Positions 1 through 8,993 of a stretch of 64,000 nt of DNA are shown here, one piece after another; position 1 is the first letter of the stretch; each line of letters starts with the position of its first letter. The translations under genes were made by a program, and so were the position numbers. This DNA comes from Chryseobacterium jejuense (GTDB taxonomy: Bacteria > Bacteroidota > Bacteroidia > Flavobacteriales > Weeksellaceae), in contig NZ_FNEG01000003.1 of NCBI RefSeq assembly GCF_900100075.1, positions 399,978-463,977 on the forward strand, read 5' to 3'. The notes beneath the pieces were generated by a model. The model was not told the origin of the DNA and did not search any database. It saw only the letters and a list, made by a program, of their open reading frames with translations.

Positions 1-2
1 CA

Positions 3-485
3 GTTACAGCTTTTTCAAAAGACGGTAGTTATATATTTCTAAATGAGAATCAATTTATTATTCCTTACAAGGATTGGTTATCTAATCATATTACGGACGG
101 TGTGAAAGAAGGCAAGCTGCCTGTTCATACAGTAGTTCAATGGATCTCAGAAGATGATAAGCAATGGTATAAAGGAGAGATTGTTTTCCCTGTTGATTTT
201 CAAAATACTTTTGAGTCATTTTATAAAAAGAATAAAAATGTTCATATTGTGTATGTGATGGATAAGTTGAATCCTTCTGGAAATTATACGTTTGGAACAA
301 TATGGTTACAAGGTTCCACTTCAAAAGAACGTATTATGAAGTTTCGATTAGCCAAGCTTAATAATGAAACTAGAAAATATGATGTTTCAAAATACACTCT
401 TCCCAAAGGCTTTGTAGTTCCGAAATGGGAAGGTAGAATTCTTCTTCAAAAGCCAACAGATTTTGAATATTGGCAGGAAGAATAA
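3..485 (+). CDS. DUF2931-like protein, 5' end missing
   Basis: The open frame runs in from the left edge without a stop, so this is the C-terminal part (about 160 residues) of a longer protein. The GTG at 102 is only an internal codon. The visible part resembles the Bacteroidota DUF2931 family of small lipoproteins: a run like LPVHTVVQWISEDDKQWYKG matches the family pattern of a Leu-Pro strand, a Trp-x-Ser core and a Phe/Trp-Tyr pair. A second, clearer member of the family lies at 23214-24737. The function of DUF2931 is unknown. The stop is followed by 127 bp with no recognisable signal. Confidence 0.6.
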   Translation, partial: VTAFSKDGSYIFLNENQFIIPYKDWLSNHITDGVKEGKLPVHTVVQWISEDDKQWYKGEIVFPVDFQNTFESFYKKNKNVHIVYVMDKLNPSGNYTFGTIWLQGSTSKERIMKFRLAKLNNETRKYDVSKYTLPKGFVVPKWEGRILLQKPTDFEYWQEE

Positions 486-612
486 TATGATCCTATTTTG
501 TAAAATATACTCTTTGTTGTTAACGAAGGAGCTATGCACACAATCTTCCATAACCAAAGAAATACTTTTCTCATCAATACCAAAAAATCAATACATTTGA
601 ATAGATAAAAAA

Positions 613-1128
613 ATGATGGATCCTATTCTCAATGTTGCGGTTCGTTCCCTTTGCGTTTACCTTTTTATGGTAATTGCTATTCGTTTATTTGGTAAAAACC
701 AGCTTTCCCAGCTCAATGCCGGAGATGTTGTTCTGCTGCTATTGATTTCTAATGCGGTTCAGAATGCAATGGTTGGGCCGGATACTTCGCTGCAGGGCGG
801 TATTGTGGCAGCTTTGGTATTATTTGCGGCCAACTTCATTTTGAAGAGACTCATGTTTTCCAATCGTTCCTTTGAATCCTTTATGCAGGATGAACCCGTT
901 ATTTTAATAAGAGATGGAGTTGCAGATCAAACAGCCCTAAATCGGGTGAAAATTACAGAAAATGAACTGGAGGAAGCGATAAGAGAACATGGTATAGAAA
1001 ATATCAAAGATGTCAAATTATCGGTATTAGAAGTAGATGGGAATATCAGTGTGGTCTCTCAGGATGAGAAAAGTAAACAAACCCATTATACAAGAATAAA
1101 AAGAAAATACAAAAGAAAATATCATTAA
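613..1128 (+). CDS. DUF421 (YetF-like) membrane protein
   Basis: This 171-residue protein has three hydrophobic N-terminal segments (about residues 5-25, 35-55, 60-78) followed by a soluble alpha/beta domain, the standard DUF421/YetF layout. The typical residues of the first helices are present (R-x-x-G-K-x-x-x-x-x-L, then a G-D-x-V stretch). Family members sit in the inner membrane with the C-terminal domain in the cytoplasm; their biochemical role is not settled. Two ATGs lie side by side (613 and 616) and the first is used here. The gene ends 4 bp before the GNAT gene, so the two are probably co-transcribed. Confidence 0.85.
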   Translation: MMDPILNVAVRSLCVYLFMVIAIRLFGKNQLSQLNAGDVVLLLLISNAVQNAMVGPDTSLQGGIVAALVLFAANFILKRLMFSNRSFESFMQDEPVILIRDGVADQTALNRVKITENELEEAIREHGIENIKDVKLSVLEVDGNISVVSQDEKSKQTHYTRIKRKYKRKYH

Positions 1129-1132
1129 TCCT

Positions 1133-1624
1133 ATGAATTACGAATTAAGAGAAATGCTTCCCAATGACGAAGCTAGAGTGCTGGAAATCTTCAGACAGGG
1201 GGTAGAAGGCGGCATTGCTACTTTGGAAACAGAAGTTCCTACAGCAGAAGCCTGGAGTATGGAATATTTCAATGACTGCCGTTGGGTATTGGAAAACGAA
1301 AATAATGAAGTAGTAGGATGGTGTGCTTTAAAACCTGTAAGCAAAAGAGAAGCTTTTAAAGGAGTAGCAGAAGTAAGCATTTATTTCGATAATGAATATC
1401 AAGGCAAAGGATTGGGTTCGGTACTGCTTAAAAAGATCATTTTGGATAGCGAAGACCACGGATTCTGGACATTGCAGACCAATATCTTCTCCGAAAATGA
1501 AATGGCCATCAAATCTCATCAGAAAAACGGCTTCAGAGTAGTAGGTGTTCGCAAAAAAATAGGAAAACTCAACGGTGAATGGAAAGACCTTGTTCTGATG
1601 GAGAAACGAAGCGAAATTGTTTGA
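1133..1624 (+). CDS. GNAT N-acetyltransferase, phosphinothricin-acetyltransferase type
   Basis: This 163-residue protein is a single GNAT domain. The acetyl-CoA binding motif A is visible as YQGKGLGSVLLKK (about residues 86-98, Q-x-x-G-x-G). The N-terminal IFRQGVEGGIATLET region is typical of the Pat/MddA branch, which acetylates phosphinothricin, methionine sulfone or related amino acids. The real substrate cannot be told from sequence. It starts 4 bp after the DUF421 gene and is probably its operon partner. The length is normal for the family. Confidence 0.85.
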   Translation: MNYELREMLPNDEARVLEIFRQGVEGGIATLETEVPTAEAWSMEYFNDCRWVLENENNEVVGWCALKPVSKREAFKGVAEVSIYFDNEYQGKGLGSVLLKKIILDSEDHGFWTLQTNIFSENEMAIKSHQKNGFRVVGVRKKIGKLNGEWKDLVLMEKRSEIV

Positions 1625-1722
1625 TGAGTAATGAGGTTGCAAAAGTGATGCATCGCAAACCTTAAACGCTTTGGCCTGAACCTTGTTATAAGTCTTTCAT
1701 TAAGTTAGAAAAAGTAGAAATA

Positions 1723-1908
1723 ATGAAAAGTATGATTAAAATCACAGGGGCTCTTATTGTAATGTTGATGATGACCTCATGTGTAGTCCATGACCATGGC
1801 AATGGAAATGGGCCTAAAAAGATTCCGCCGGGACAAGCTAAAAAAATATATGGTGGAAGTGCAAAAGATTATGCCCCAGGACAGGTTAAAAAGAGAGGGG
1901 GTTATTAA
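1723..1908 (+). CDS. small lipoprotein with PPGQAKK repeat, copy 1
   Basis: A 61-residue protein with a lipoprotein signal peptide (MKSMIKITGALIVMLMMTSC, lipobox M-T-S-C). The mature part is basic and contains two related units, PPGQAKKIYGGS and APGQVKKRGGY. It is paralogous to the next gene; start region, signal peptide and repeat all match, so the pair arose by tandem duplication. Short Bacteroidota proteins with the PPGxAKK motif are common but uncharacterised. It is probably exported to the envelope. Confidence 0.75.
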   Translation: MKSMIKITGALIVMLMMTSCVVHDHGNGNGPKKIPPGQAKKIYGGSAKDYAPGQVKKRGGY

Positions 1909-1971
1909 AAAAGGGGTAATACTAGAAATTAGATAACTTTTTTTGGCACTAACCTTGATATATTTCGCTTC

Positions 1972-1979
1972 TAAGTTTG
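1972..1979 (+). promoter_or_regulatory. -7 promoter box before the second mini-lipoprotein
   Basis: TAAGTTTG matches the Bacteroidota -7 consensus TAnnTTTG and lies 13 bp before the ATG at 1993. The twin upstream of copy 1 reads TAAGTTAG at the same relative place. No TTG at the usual distance was found, so this is only a half-supported promoter. Confidence 0.4.
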
Positions 1980-1992
1980 AAAAAGTGAAATA

Positions 1993-2208
1993 ATGAAAAG
2001 TATGTTGAAAATTGCAGCAGCAGGTGTGATAGCCATTGCGTTATCATCCTGTGTTGTTCATGAGAGAAGAGGAATGCCGCCTGGTCATGCAAAAAGAGGG
2101 TATGGTGGAAGTACAAGATATTATGCACCCGGGCACGTCAAAAAAGTATATATCTATGACGATCGGGGGCATCATCACCGAGGCCGTGGTCACAGACATC
2201 ACAGATAA
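1993..2208 (+). CDS. small lipoprotein with PPGHAKR repeat and His-rich tail, copy 2
   Basis: A 71-residue paralogue of the preceding gene. It has the lipobox A-L-S-S-C at about residue 20, then PPGHAKRGYGGS and APGHVKKVY units. Unlike copy 1 it carries a C-terminal tail of alternating His, Arg and Gly (about 10 His in the last 20 residues), which could bind metal or nucleic acid, though this is only a composition argument. A bidirectional hairpin terminator follows directly. Confidence 0.78.
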   Translation: MKSMLKIAAAGVIAIALSSCVVHERRGMPPGHAKRGYGGSTRYYAPGHVKKVYIYDDRGHHHRGRGHRHHR

Positions 2209-2213
2209 AATAA

Positions 2214-2246
2214 AAAAGCACTGAGAATTTCAGTGCTTTTGTTTTG
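2214..2246. terminator. bidirectional hairpin terminator
   Basis: An 11-bp perfect stem (AAAAGCACTGA, 5-nt loop, TCAGTGCTTTT) with T-rich flanks on both strands. It sits between the convergent mini-lipoprotein (+) and DUF4286 (-) genes. Confidence 0.85.
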
Positions 2247-2250
2247 TATA

Positions 2251-2565
2251 TTACAGTCTAGATTTTTTCGGGTTCAGAAGCGTATCGAAGATCAATACTT
2301 CTTGCCCGAATTGATTTTCAATTCGTTCCGCTATATTTTTCAATTCGCTTTCAAGAAAATCATTTCTCAGTTCATCATTATCAAAAATCAGAAGAAGATT
2401 GTAATTCTTTCCTTCATCAATATAATCGCTGTGAACTTCAGATAAGATGTACTGGTTAACATCCATCAGATTTTCAGTCATTAAAATCAGGGTTTCATCA
2501 ATATAATTTTCCCATTCTTCCAGATTATTTTTCGTACAGTGGAAAGTTATACTTAATACGCTCAT
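2251..2565 (-). CDS. DUF4286 family protein
   Basis: A 104-residue protein with no signal peptide. It follows the DUF4286 pattern: an N-terminal beta strand (SVLSITFHC), a W-x-x-Y/W-I-D helix (EEWENYIDETLI), a central strand with hydrophobic residues (NYNLLLIFDN), and a final helix ending G-x-E-V-L-I-F-D-T-L-L. Such proteins are predicted small cytoplasmic ferredoxin-like folds of unknown role in Bacteroidota. It is transcribed toward the mini-lipoproteins and away from gyrA. Confidence 0.8.
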   Translation of the reverse strand: MSVLSITFHCTKNNLEEWENYIDETLILMTENLMDVNQYILSEVHSDYIDEGKNYNLLLIFDNDELRNDFLESELKNIAERIENQFGQEVLIFDTLLNPKKSRL

Positions 2566-2713
2566 ATTTTAAGAATTTTTAAGATTTTGTGGATAAATTC
2601 TAGGGCAAAAATCGGCATTTTTTTCGTAAATTAGCCCGTTAATAAAAATTCAAAATAAATAATTTTCAGACTTCCAGCTAAGGGTCTGACTATCATTATA
2701 ATAAAATTTGTTT

Positions 2714-5314
2714 ATGCAAAAAGAAGGAGAAAGACTAATTCCTATCAACATTGTTGATGAAATGAAGTCATCTTATATCGATTATTCGATGTCTGTTATC
2801 GTTTCAAGAGCGCTACCGGATGTAAGAGATGGCTTGAAACCCGTTCATAGAAGAGTACTTTACGGTATGTATGGACTAGGGGTTTTTTCGAATAGAAAAT
2901 ATTTAAAATCTGCGAGAATTGTTGGGGATGTTTTGGGTAAATATCACCCGCACGGAGACTCCTCTGTATATGACGCGATGGTGAGAATGGCTCAGGAATG
3001 GAGTTTACGTTATCCTCAGGTTGATGGACAAGGTAACTTTGGTTCCATGGATGGTGACCCGCCGGCAGCAATGCGTTACACCGAAGCAAGACTGAAAAAA
3101 ATCTCTGATGAGGTTCTTTCTGACCTTGACAAAGAAACGGTTGACTTCCAGAATAACTTCGATGATAGTATGCAGGAACCAACTGTAATGCCTACTAAAG
3201 TTCCTAACCTTTTGGTAAATGGAGCTTCAGGTATTGCTGTAGGGATGGCAACAAACATGGCACCACACAACCTGTCTGAAGCAATAAATGCGATTTGTGC
3301 TTATATTGATAATAGAGAAATTACGATCGATGAGCTGATGCAGCATATCATTGCTCCGGATTTCCCTACAGGAGGTATTATTTATGGATACGACGGAGTA
3401 AGAGATGCATTCCATACCGGTAGAGGTAGAGTAGTTCTTAGAGCGAAAGTTAACTTTGAAGAAATCGGAAACAGAAATGCTATTATCGTAACAGAAGTTC
3501 CTTATCAGGTAAACAAGGCGGAAATGATCGCCAGAACTGCGGAACTTGTTAAGGATGAGAAAATTCCTGGTATCCACGAAATCAGAGACGAATCAGACAG
3601 AAACGGACTTCGTGTTGTTTATGAATTGAAAAACGATGCGATTCCAAATGTAGTTCTGAATCTTTTATATAAATATACAGCACTTCAGACTTCTTTCAGC
3701 GTTAATAATATTGCGCTAGTACACGGAAGACCTGAACAGTTGAACCTTAAGGATATTATCCATCACTTTGTTGAGCACAGACATGAAGTAATTGTAAGAA
3801 GAACTCAGTTTGAGCTTAAAAAAGCAAAAGAAAGAGCACACATCCTTGAAGGTTTCATGAAGGTAATTGGAACTCAGGATTCTTTAGATAAAGCAATTTC
3901 AATTATCCGTCATAGTGCTAACCCTCAGGCGGCGAAAGAAGGCTTGATCGAAGCATTCGAACTTTCAGAAATTCAAGCTCAGGCAATTCTGGATCTTAGA
4001 TTAGCTCGTTTAACAGGAATGGAGCTTGATAAGATCCGTGATGAGTACGATGCTATTATGAAAGAGATCGCTAATTTGGAAGATATCTTAGCTAATGAGC
4101 CAAGAAGATTCCAAATCATTAAAGATGAATTGATCGAAATCAAAGAAAAATACGGAGACGAAAGAAGAACTGAAATTGATTACTCGGGAGGAGAAATGTC
4201 TATTGAAGATATCATTCCGAACGAATCTGTAGTTCTTACGATTTCTCACGCAGGATATGTGAAGAGAACTTCGCTTTCTGAATACAAAATTCAAAGTAGA
4301 GGTGGTGTAGGAAACAAAGCAGCTACAACAAGGGATTCCGACTTCCTTGAATATATTGTATCGGCAACCAACCACCAATACATGTTGTTCTTTACTGAAA
4401 AAGGAAGATGTTACTGGTTAAGAGTATTTGAAATTCCTGAAGGCTCGAAAACAGCAAAAGGAAGAGCGGTACAAAACCTTATCAACATTGAACCGGATGA
4501 TAAGATCAAAGCATATATCAGAACTAACAACTTAAAAGACTCTGAATATGTAAACCAAATGAGCGTAGTGATGGTAACTAAAAACGGTACAATCAAGAAA
4601 ACATCATTGGAAGCTTATTCAAGACCAAGAGTAAATGGGGTAAATGCTATCGAAATTAGAGATAATGACCAATTATTAGGCGCTTACCTTACTAATGGTA
4701 CTTCTCAGATCATGATTGCTACCAAAAATGGTAAGTGTATCCGTTTCCCTGAAGAAAAAGTAAGAGAAGTAGGTAGAGGTTCTATTGGAGTTCGTGGTAT
4801 TGCCATGGAAGACAATGATGAAGCTATTGGTATGATTGTTGTGAATGATGTGGAGAACGAAACAGTTCTTGTAGTATCTGAAAAAGGATATGGTAAGAGA
4901 ACTGCAGTAGAAGACTATAGAATTACGAACAGAGGAGGAAAAGGAGTTATCACCCTAAACATTACCGAAAAAACAGGAAATCTGATTGCTATTCAAAATG
5001 TAACAGACGAAGATGGATTGATGATTATCAATAAATCCGGTGTTGCTATCAGAATGGGAATGGATGAAATGAGAGTGATGGGTAGAAATACACAAGGGGT
5101 AAAACTAATCAATCTTAAGAAGAATGACGAAATTGCAGCTATTGCAAAAGTAGAAATGGATAAAGATGTAGAAGAAGATTCTGAAGAGATTGAAGGAGCG
5201 GAAGACGTTGAAGGAGAAGTTCAGGAAGGAATGGAGTCTTTATTTGATAACCTTGAAAATGATAATGCAGCACCTCAGGATGAGGAAAATGAGAATTCTG
5301 ATTCTGAAGAATAA
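2714..5314 (+). CDS. gyrA: DNA gyrase subunit A
   Basis: This 866-residue protein is the breaking-rejoining subunit of the topoisomerase that introduces negative supercoils, acting as A2B2 with GyrB. An in-frame TTG lies 6 bp upstream, but the ATG at 2714 is preferred: it places the catalytic tyrosine ([10 protein letters not shown]) at residue 122 and the quinolone-determining Ser and Asp (GDSSVYD) at 83 and 87, the same numbers as in E. coli. Both are the sensitive-type residues. The GyrA box in the C-terminal beta-pinwheel is degenerate (QSRGGVGN). About 45 residues of very acidic tail follow the pinwheel (from about 820), as in many flavobacterial GyrA proteins. A TPR gene starts 27 bp downstream. 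Confidence 0.97.
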   Translation: MQKEGERLIPINIVDEMKSSYIDYSMSVIVSRALPDVRDGLKPVHRRVLYGMYGLGVFSNRKYLKSARIVGDVLGKYHPHGDSSVYDAMVRMAQEWSLRYPQVDGQGNFGSMDGDPPAAMRYTEARLKKISDEVLSDLDKETVDFQNNFDDSMQEPTVMPTKVPNLLVNGASGIAVGMATNMAPHNLSEAINAICAYIDNREITIDELMQHIIAPDFPTGGIIYGYDGVRDAFHTGRGRVVLRAKVNFEEIGNRNAIIVTEVPYQVNKAEMIARTAELVKDEKIPGIHEIRDESDRNGLRVVYELKNDAIPNVVLNLLYKYTALQTSFSVNNIALVHGRPEQLNLKDIIHHFVEHRHEVIVRRTQFELKKAKERAHILEGFMKVIGTQDSLDKAISIIRHSANPQAAKEGLIEAFELSEIQAQAILDLRLARLTGMELDKIRDEYDAIMKEIANLEDILANEPRRFQIIKDELIEIKEKYGDERRTEIDYSGGEMSIEDIIPNESVVLTISHAGYVKRTSLSEYKIQSRGGVGNKAATTRDSDFLEYIVSATNHQYMLFFTEKGRCYWLRVFEIPEGSKTAKGRAVQNLINIEPDDKIKAYIRTNNLKDSEYVNQMSVVMVTKNGTIKKTSLEAYSRPRVNGVNAIEIRDNDQLLGAYLTNGTSQIMIATKNGKCIRFPEEKVREVGRGSIGVRGIAMEDNDEAIGMIVVNDVENETVLVVSEKGYGKRTAVEDYRITNRGGKGVITLNITEKTGNLIAIQNVTDEDGLMIINKSGVAIRMGMDEMRVMGRNTQGVKLINLKKNDEIAAIAKVEMDKDVEEDSEEIEGAEDVEGEVQEGMESLFDNLENDNAAPQDEENENSDSEE

Positions 5315-5341
5315 ATGTACAATTAATATAAAATAGTTATT

Positions 5342-6373
5342 ATGAAGAAACTAATTTTAGGTATGGCTATCGTAGCGTCTGCTTTTGCATTTGGACAGAA
5401 AGGAGATGTAAATGCTCAGCTTCAGACTGCTAACAAAGCAGCTATGGATGCATATAATGCAAAAAATTATGCAGTTGCAGCACCTAAGTTTGTAGAAATT
5501 TACGACTTATTGAAAGCCAACGGCCAGGATAACAAGATATATATGTATTATGCAGGACTTAGTCATGCATTAGCCAACAATAGTGATCCGGCTATTAAAA
5601 TATATACAGACCTTGTGAATTCTGGATTTACAGGAGTAGAAACTACTTATACTGCTAAAGAAAAAAAGAGCGGTCAGGTAGTAAATTTAGATAAAGCTAG
5701 TTGGGAGCTGATGAAAAAGAATTCTGAGTATTCAGATTTCAAAACAGAACAGTCTGCAGGAGTAGAAGTAGATTTATACGAAACTTTATCTTTATTGCTT
5801 CTTAATGCTAAAAAAGCAAATGAAGCTCTTGTAATCATCGAAAAAGGGTTAGCTAAATATCCAAATAATGCTAAGTTGAAAGAAAGCCAGACTACAGCTT
5901 ACCTTCAGTCTGGAAATATGGATAAATTCGTTACTAATTTGAAAGAGCAGTTAGCGAAGAATCCTAATGATGCAACAAACTGGTATAACCTTGGAGTAAT
6001 GCAGGCAAAAACGCCGGCTACAGTTAATGATGCTTTAGAATCATTCAAAAAAGCAATTGAGCTTAAGCCAGATTTTGCAAGCGCTTATCAGAACCTTGTA
6101 TACACTACCATTGGAGATGACTCTAAAATTGTAGCTGATATCAATGCAATGAGAAAAGATAAGCCGGATGAAGCTTCTAAATTAATTGATGCAAGAAGAG
6201 AAAGATTTGCAAAAGCTTTACCATTTGCGGAAAGCTGGTATAAAGTAGATCCTAAAAATATTGATGCAGTAAGCACATTGAAGGAGATTTACGTGGTAAC
6301 TAAAAATCTGGATAAAGTGAAAGAAATGAAAGCTAAAGAAGCTGAGCTAAGTGCAGCTGCACCAGCAAAATAA
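5342..6373 (+). CDS. exported tetratricopeptide-repeat protein
   Basis: A 343-residue protein with a signal peptide (MKKLILGMAIVASAFAFGQ, cleavage near residue 19). The rest is helical with TPR-like units around residues 28-80, 145-190 and 200-240 (for example NWYNLGVMQAKTPATVNDAL followed by a Lys-rich helix). It should be periplasmic and act as a scaffold. It follows gyrA by 27 bp and ends in a strong terminator, so it may be read partly from the gyrA promoter. A specific function cannot be assigned. Confidence 0.82.
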   Translation: MKKLILGMAIVASAFAFGQKGDVNAQLQTANKAAMDAYNAKNYAVAAPKFVEIYDLLKANGQDNKIYMYYAGLSHALANNSDPAIKIYTDLVNSGFTGVETTYTAKEKKSGQVVNLDKASWELMKKNSEYSDFKTEQSAGVEVDLYETLSLLLLNAKKANEALVIIEKGLAKYPNNAKLKESQTTAYLQSGNMDKFVTNLKEQLAKNPNDATNWYNLGVMQAKTPATVNDALESFKKAIELKPDFASAYQNLVYTTIGDDSKIVADINAMRKDKPDEASKLIDARRERFAKALPFAESWYKVDPKNIDAVSTLKEIYVVTKNLDKVKEMKAKEAELSAAAPAK

Positions 6374-6394
6374 TCATTTTATATCTTAATAATA

Positions 6395-6430
6395 AAAAGC
6401 CGAAACAGAAATGTTTCGGCTTTTATTTTT
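6395..6430 (+). terminator. hairpin terminator after gyrA-TPR
   Basis: A 12-bp perfect stem (AAAAGCCGAAAC / GTTTCGGCTTTT) with a 6-nt loop, followed by a T-rich run. Confidence 0.9.
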
Positions 6431-6521
6431 TGCGAAAATATCATCTATTCCTTATTATCCATTGCTCATTATTTATCAATTACTGTATAAATTTCATCCC
6501 TAGAAATTCTCTGTAATTCCG

Positions 6522-6529
6522 TATCTTTG
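6522..6529 (+). promoter_or_regulatory. -7 promoter box for menB
   Basis: TATCTTTG matches TAnnTTTG and lies 18 bp before the menB ATG at 6547. No clear TTG lies 19-21 bp further upstream, so only the -7 element is supported. Confidence 0.5.
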
Positions 6530-6546
6530 AGAAAAATTTTACCAAA

Positions 6547-7383
6547 ATGATCGAGTGGAAAACCGCTAAGGAATACGAAGATATTACCTATAAAAAATGC
6601 AATGGTGTAGCAAGAATCGCTTTCAACAGACCGGAAGTGCGTAATGCTTTCAGACCAAAGACAACTTCAGAATTATACGATGCTTTTTATGATGCCTCTG
6701 AAGACCCTTCAATAGGCGTTGTTTTACTTTCAGGAGAAGGGCCAAGCCCTAAAGACGGAGGTTGGGCTTTTTGCAGTGGTGGAGACCAAAAAGCAAGAGG
6801 TCATCAGGGATATGTAGGAGAAGATGGAAGACACCGTTTAAATATTCTTGAAGTTCAACGTTTGATCCGTTTCATGCCGAAGGTAGTTATCGCTGTAGTT
6901 CCGGGATGGGCTGTAGGTGGTGGACACTCACTTCATGTGGTTTGCGATCTTACTTTAGCAAGTGAAGAACACGCCATTTTTAAGCAAACCGATGCTGATG
7001 TAACAAGTTTTGACGGTGGTTATGGATCTGCTTACCTGGCAAAAATGGTAGGACAGAAAAAAGCTCGTGAAATATTCTTTTTAGGAAGAAACTATTCCGC
7101 TCAGGAAGCTTTCGAAATGGGAATGGTAAACAAAGTAGTGCCTCATGCAGAATTAGAAGACACAGCTTACGAATGGGCTCAGGAAATCTTAGGAAAATCT
7201 CCAATGTCTATCAGAATGCTGAAATTTGCAATGAACCTTACAGACGACGGAATGGTGGGGCAGCAGGTATTTGCAGGAGAAGCAACTCGTTTAGCGTATA
7301 TGACAGAAGAAGCTCAGGAAGGTAGAAATGCATTCTTAGAAAAGAGAAAACCGAACTTCGGAGACGATAAGTGGATATCATAA
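6547..7383 (+). CDS. menB: 1,4-dihydroxy-2-naphthoyl-CoA synthase
   Basis: A 278-residue crotonase-fold enzyme that closes the second ring of menaquinone by cyclising o-succinylbenzoyl-CoA. Visible family marks are AFCSGGDQKARG (oxyanion-hole loop, about residues 76-87), VGGGHSLHVVCDLTLAS (about 121-137), and the DVTSFDGGYGSAYL stretch with the MenB-specific active-site loop (about 155-168). The length is normal for MenB. menA follows 74 bp downstream, so two steps of the pathway are encoded together. Menaquinone is the usual respiratory quinone of this group. Confidence 0.95.
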   Translation: MIEWKTAKEYEDITYKKCNGVARIAFNRPEVRNAFRPKTTSELYDAFYDASEDPSIGVVLLSGEGPSPKDGGWAFCSGGDQKARGHQGYVGEDGRHRLNILEVQRLIRFMPKVVIAVVPGWAVGGGHSLHVVCDLTLASEEHAIFKQTDADVTSFDGGYGSAYLAKMVGQKKAREIFFLGRNYSAQEAFEMGMVNKVVPHAELEDTAYEWAQEILGKSPMSIRMLKFAMNLTDDGMVGQQVFAGEATRLAYMTEEAQEGRNAFLEKRKPNFGDDKWIS

Positions 7384-7384
7384 C

Positions 7385-7452
7385 ATTAGTAATGAGTAAT
7401 AAGTAATGAGCAATCTTTTTCATTACTTATTACCCATTGCTCATTACTTATA
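7385..7452. repeat. intergenic inverted repeat between menB and menA
   Basis: The gap is made of two imperfect opposite arms built from the words AGTAATGAGTAATAAGTAATGAGCAA and their complements. It can form a long AT-rich hairpin. Related TTACTCATTACTCATT text occurs before the MmcQ/YjbR gene (22787-22806), so it looks like a dispersed element and not a simple terminator. Confidence 0.5.
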
Positions 7453-7457
7453 AATTT

Positions 7458-8387
7458 ATGACTGATTGGATAAAAGCCGCAAGGCTCAGAACTTTACCGC
7501 TGTCATTAAGCGGAATTATTATGGGAGCTTTCATTGCAAAATGGAGACTTTACAGAGAAGGAGGAATTTGGGATTGGAAAATCTTTGCACTGGCACTTTT
7601 AGTAACGCTTTTGTATCAGATTTTATCAAACTATGCCAATGATTATGGCGATGGGGTAAAAGGGACTGATGCGAAGAGAATCAATGAAGCAGAAGCAAGA
7701 GCGGTGGCTTCAGGAAAAATTACAGCTAAGCAAATGAAAAATGCTGTCATTCTTTTCTCAGTATTGTCTTTTGTGGCTACCATTGCTTTGTTATACGTAG
7801 CTTTCATTCCAGAATATATGAATGAATTCTACATTTTCATAGGTTTGGGAGTAGCATGTATTTTGGCAGCAATCGGATATACAGTAGGGAAGAAGCCTTA
7901 CGGGTATATGGGATTGGGAGATATCTTTGTATTTATTTTCTTCGGATTGGTTTCTGTATGTGGAAGTTATTTCCTGTTTACAAAAACATTCAGCTGGGAT
8001 ATGCTATTGCCGGGAACTGCAGTAGGGATGATGAGCATGGCTGTTTTAAACCTGAACAATATGAGAGATATTGAAAGTGATAAATTATCAGGAAAAAACA
8101 GTTTTGCATTGAGAATCGGATTCAAAAATGCAATGATCTATGAAATGATCCTGTTACAGCTTCCTCTGGTATTAATCCTTATCTTTTTAGGAGTGAACGG
8201 ATTTATACAGCAGCAAAATTACTATGTGTTCATCGTAATGATCCTGTTGTTCCCATTGTCAAAACTGAGAAGAAACATAATGTCAGTAAAAGAACCGAAA
8301 GAATTAGATCAATATTTAAAGCAGGTTGGAATAATGACGTTTATTATGGCTATTCTTACGGCAGCCGGACTTAATTTATTTAACTAA
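7458..8387 (+). CDS. menA: 1,4-dihydroxy-2-naphthoate polyprenyltransferase
   Basis: A 309-residue UbiA-type membrane prenyltransferase that attaches the isoprenoid tail to dihydroxynaphthoate. Both Asp-rich motifs that bind prenyl diphosphate through magnesium are present: NYANDYGDGVKGTD (about residues 61-74) and NNMRDIESDK (about 197-206). Eight or nine hydrophobic segments follow. The open frame extends upstream to a TTG at 7437, but that lies in the repeat-like intergenic hairpin, so the ATG giving MTDWIKAARLRTLPLS is chosen; this N-terminus is typical for MenA. It sits directly behind menB. Confidence 0.94.
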   Translation: MTDWIKAARLRTLPLSLSGIIMGAFIAKWRLYREGGIWDWKIFALALLVTLLYQILSNYANDYGDGVKGTDAKRINEAEARAVASGKITAKQMKNAVILFSVLSFVATIALLYVAFIPEYMNEFYIFIGLGVACILAAIGYTVGKKPYGYMGLGDIFVFIFFGLVSVCGSYFLFTKTFSWDMLLPGTAVGMMSMAVLNLNNMRDIESDKLSGKNSFALRIGFKNAMIYEMILLQLPLVLILIFLGVNGFIQQQNYYVFIVMILLFPLSKLRRNIMSVKEPKELDQYLKQVGIMTFIMAILTAAGLNLFN

Positions 8388-8404
8388 ATCTAAAATATTA
8401 TATC

Positions 8405-8851
8405 ATGAGTTCCAATGTCTATGTTGAAGTACAAATGCTTATCAGAAAACCAATTGAAGATGTTTTTGAAGCATTTATCAATCCTGAAGTAACCACTAAT
8501 TTCTGGTTTACAAAATCTACCGGAAAATTAGAAGAAGGGAAAACAGTAACCTGGGAATGGGAAATGTATGGCGTGAAAAACGTTGTAAACGTTCATCAGA
8601 TTAATCCGAACCAACTGATTAAAACAGAATGGGGTGAACCTTCAGTAAACGTAGACTATGAATTTAAAACTATGGAAAATGGAACTCTTGTTGTCATTAA
8701 GAGCTATGGCTTCACCCAAACAGGTGAAGATCTCTTGAGACAGGTTAATGATAATACAGGCGGTTTTACAACGGTTTTAGACGGTTGTAAAGCTTATCTG
8801 GAGCATGGAATCAATCTGAGACTTATTGAAGATAAATTTCCATCGAAATAA
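8405..8851 (+). CDS. SRPBCC family protein (AHSA1-like)
   Basis: A 148-residue START-like fold protein. The N-terminal strand-helix (IRKPIEDVFEAFINPEVTTNFW) and the central TWEWEMYG strand are typical of the AHSA1/polyketide-cyclase group, which bind hydrophobic ligands in a cavity. No catalytic residues can be assigned. It starts 17 bp after menA and may belong to the same transcript, but a role in menaquinone synthesis is not shown by sequence. Confidence 0.82.
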   Translation: MSSNVYVEVQMLIRKPIEDVFEAFINPEVTTNFWFTKSTGKLEEGKTVTWEWEMYGVKNVVNVHQINPNQLIKTEWGEPSVNVDYEFKTMENGTLVVIKSYGFTQTGEDLLRQVNDNTGGFTTVLDGCKAYLEHGINLRLIEDKFPSK

Positions 8852-8885
8852 TTAGATTGAATAAACAGCGCTTTGCGTTTTAAAG

Positions 8886-8967
8886 AAACACAGATGACAC
8901 GAATGCTTTCACGAATATCGCTAATCTCATAGTACTATTTGTGAAATTATTTGAGTCATTTGTGTTT
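8886..8967. repeat. long imperfect hairpin, intergenic repeat element
   Basis: The 19-nt outer arms at 8886-8904 and 8949-8967 match at 16 of 19 positions when one is reversed, and an inner stem TTTCACGAAT / ATTTGTGAAA continues it. The words (ACACAGATGAC, CACGAAT) recur in other gaps of this window, so it belongs to a dispersed family. Confidence 0.6.
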
Positions 8968-8993
8968 AATACTATTTGAAAATTAAATTTACA

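Noticed and set aside
2708..2713. TTG start of gyrA
   Set aside because: Using the ATG at 2714 puts Tyr122, Ser83 and Asp87 at their standard numbers.
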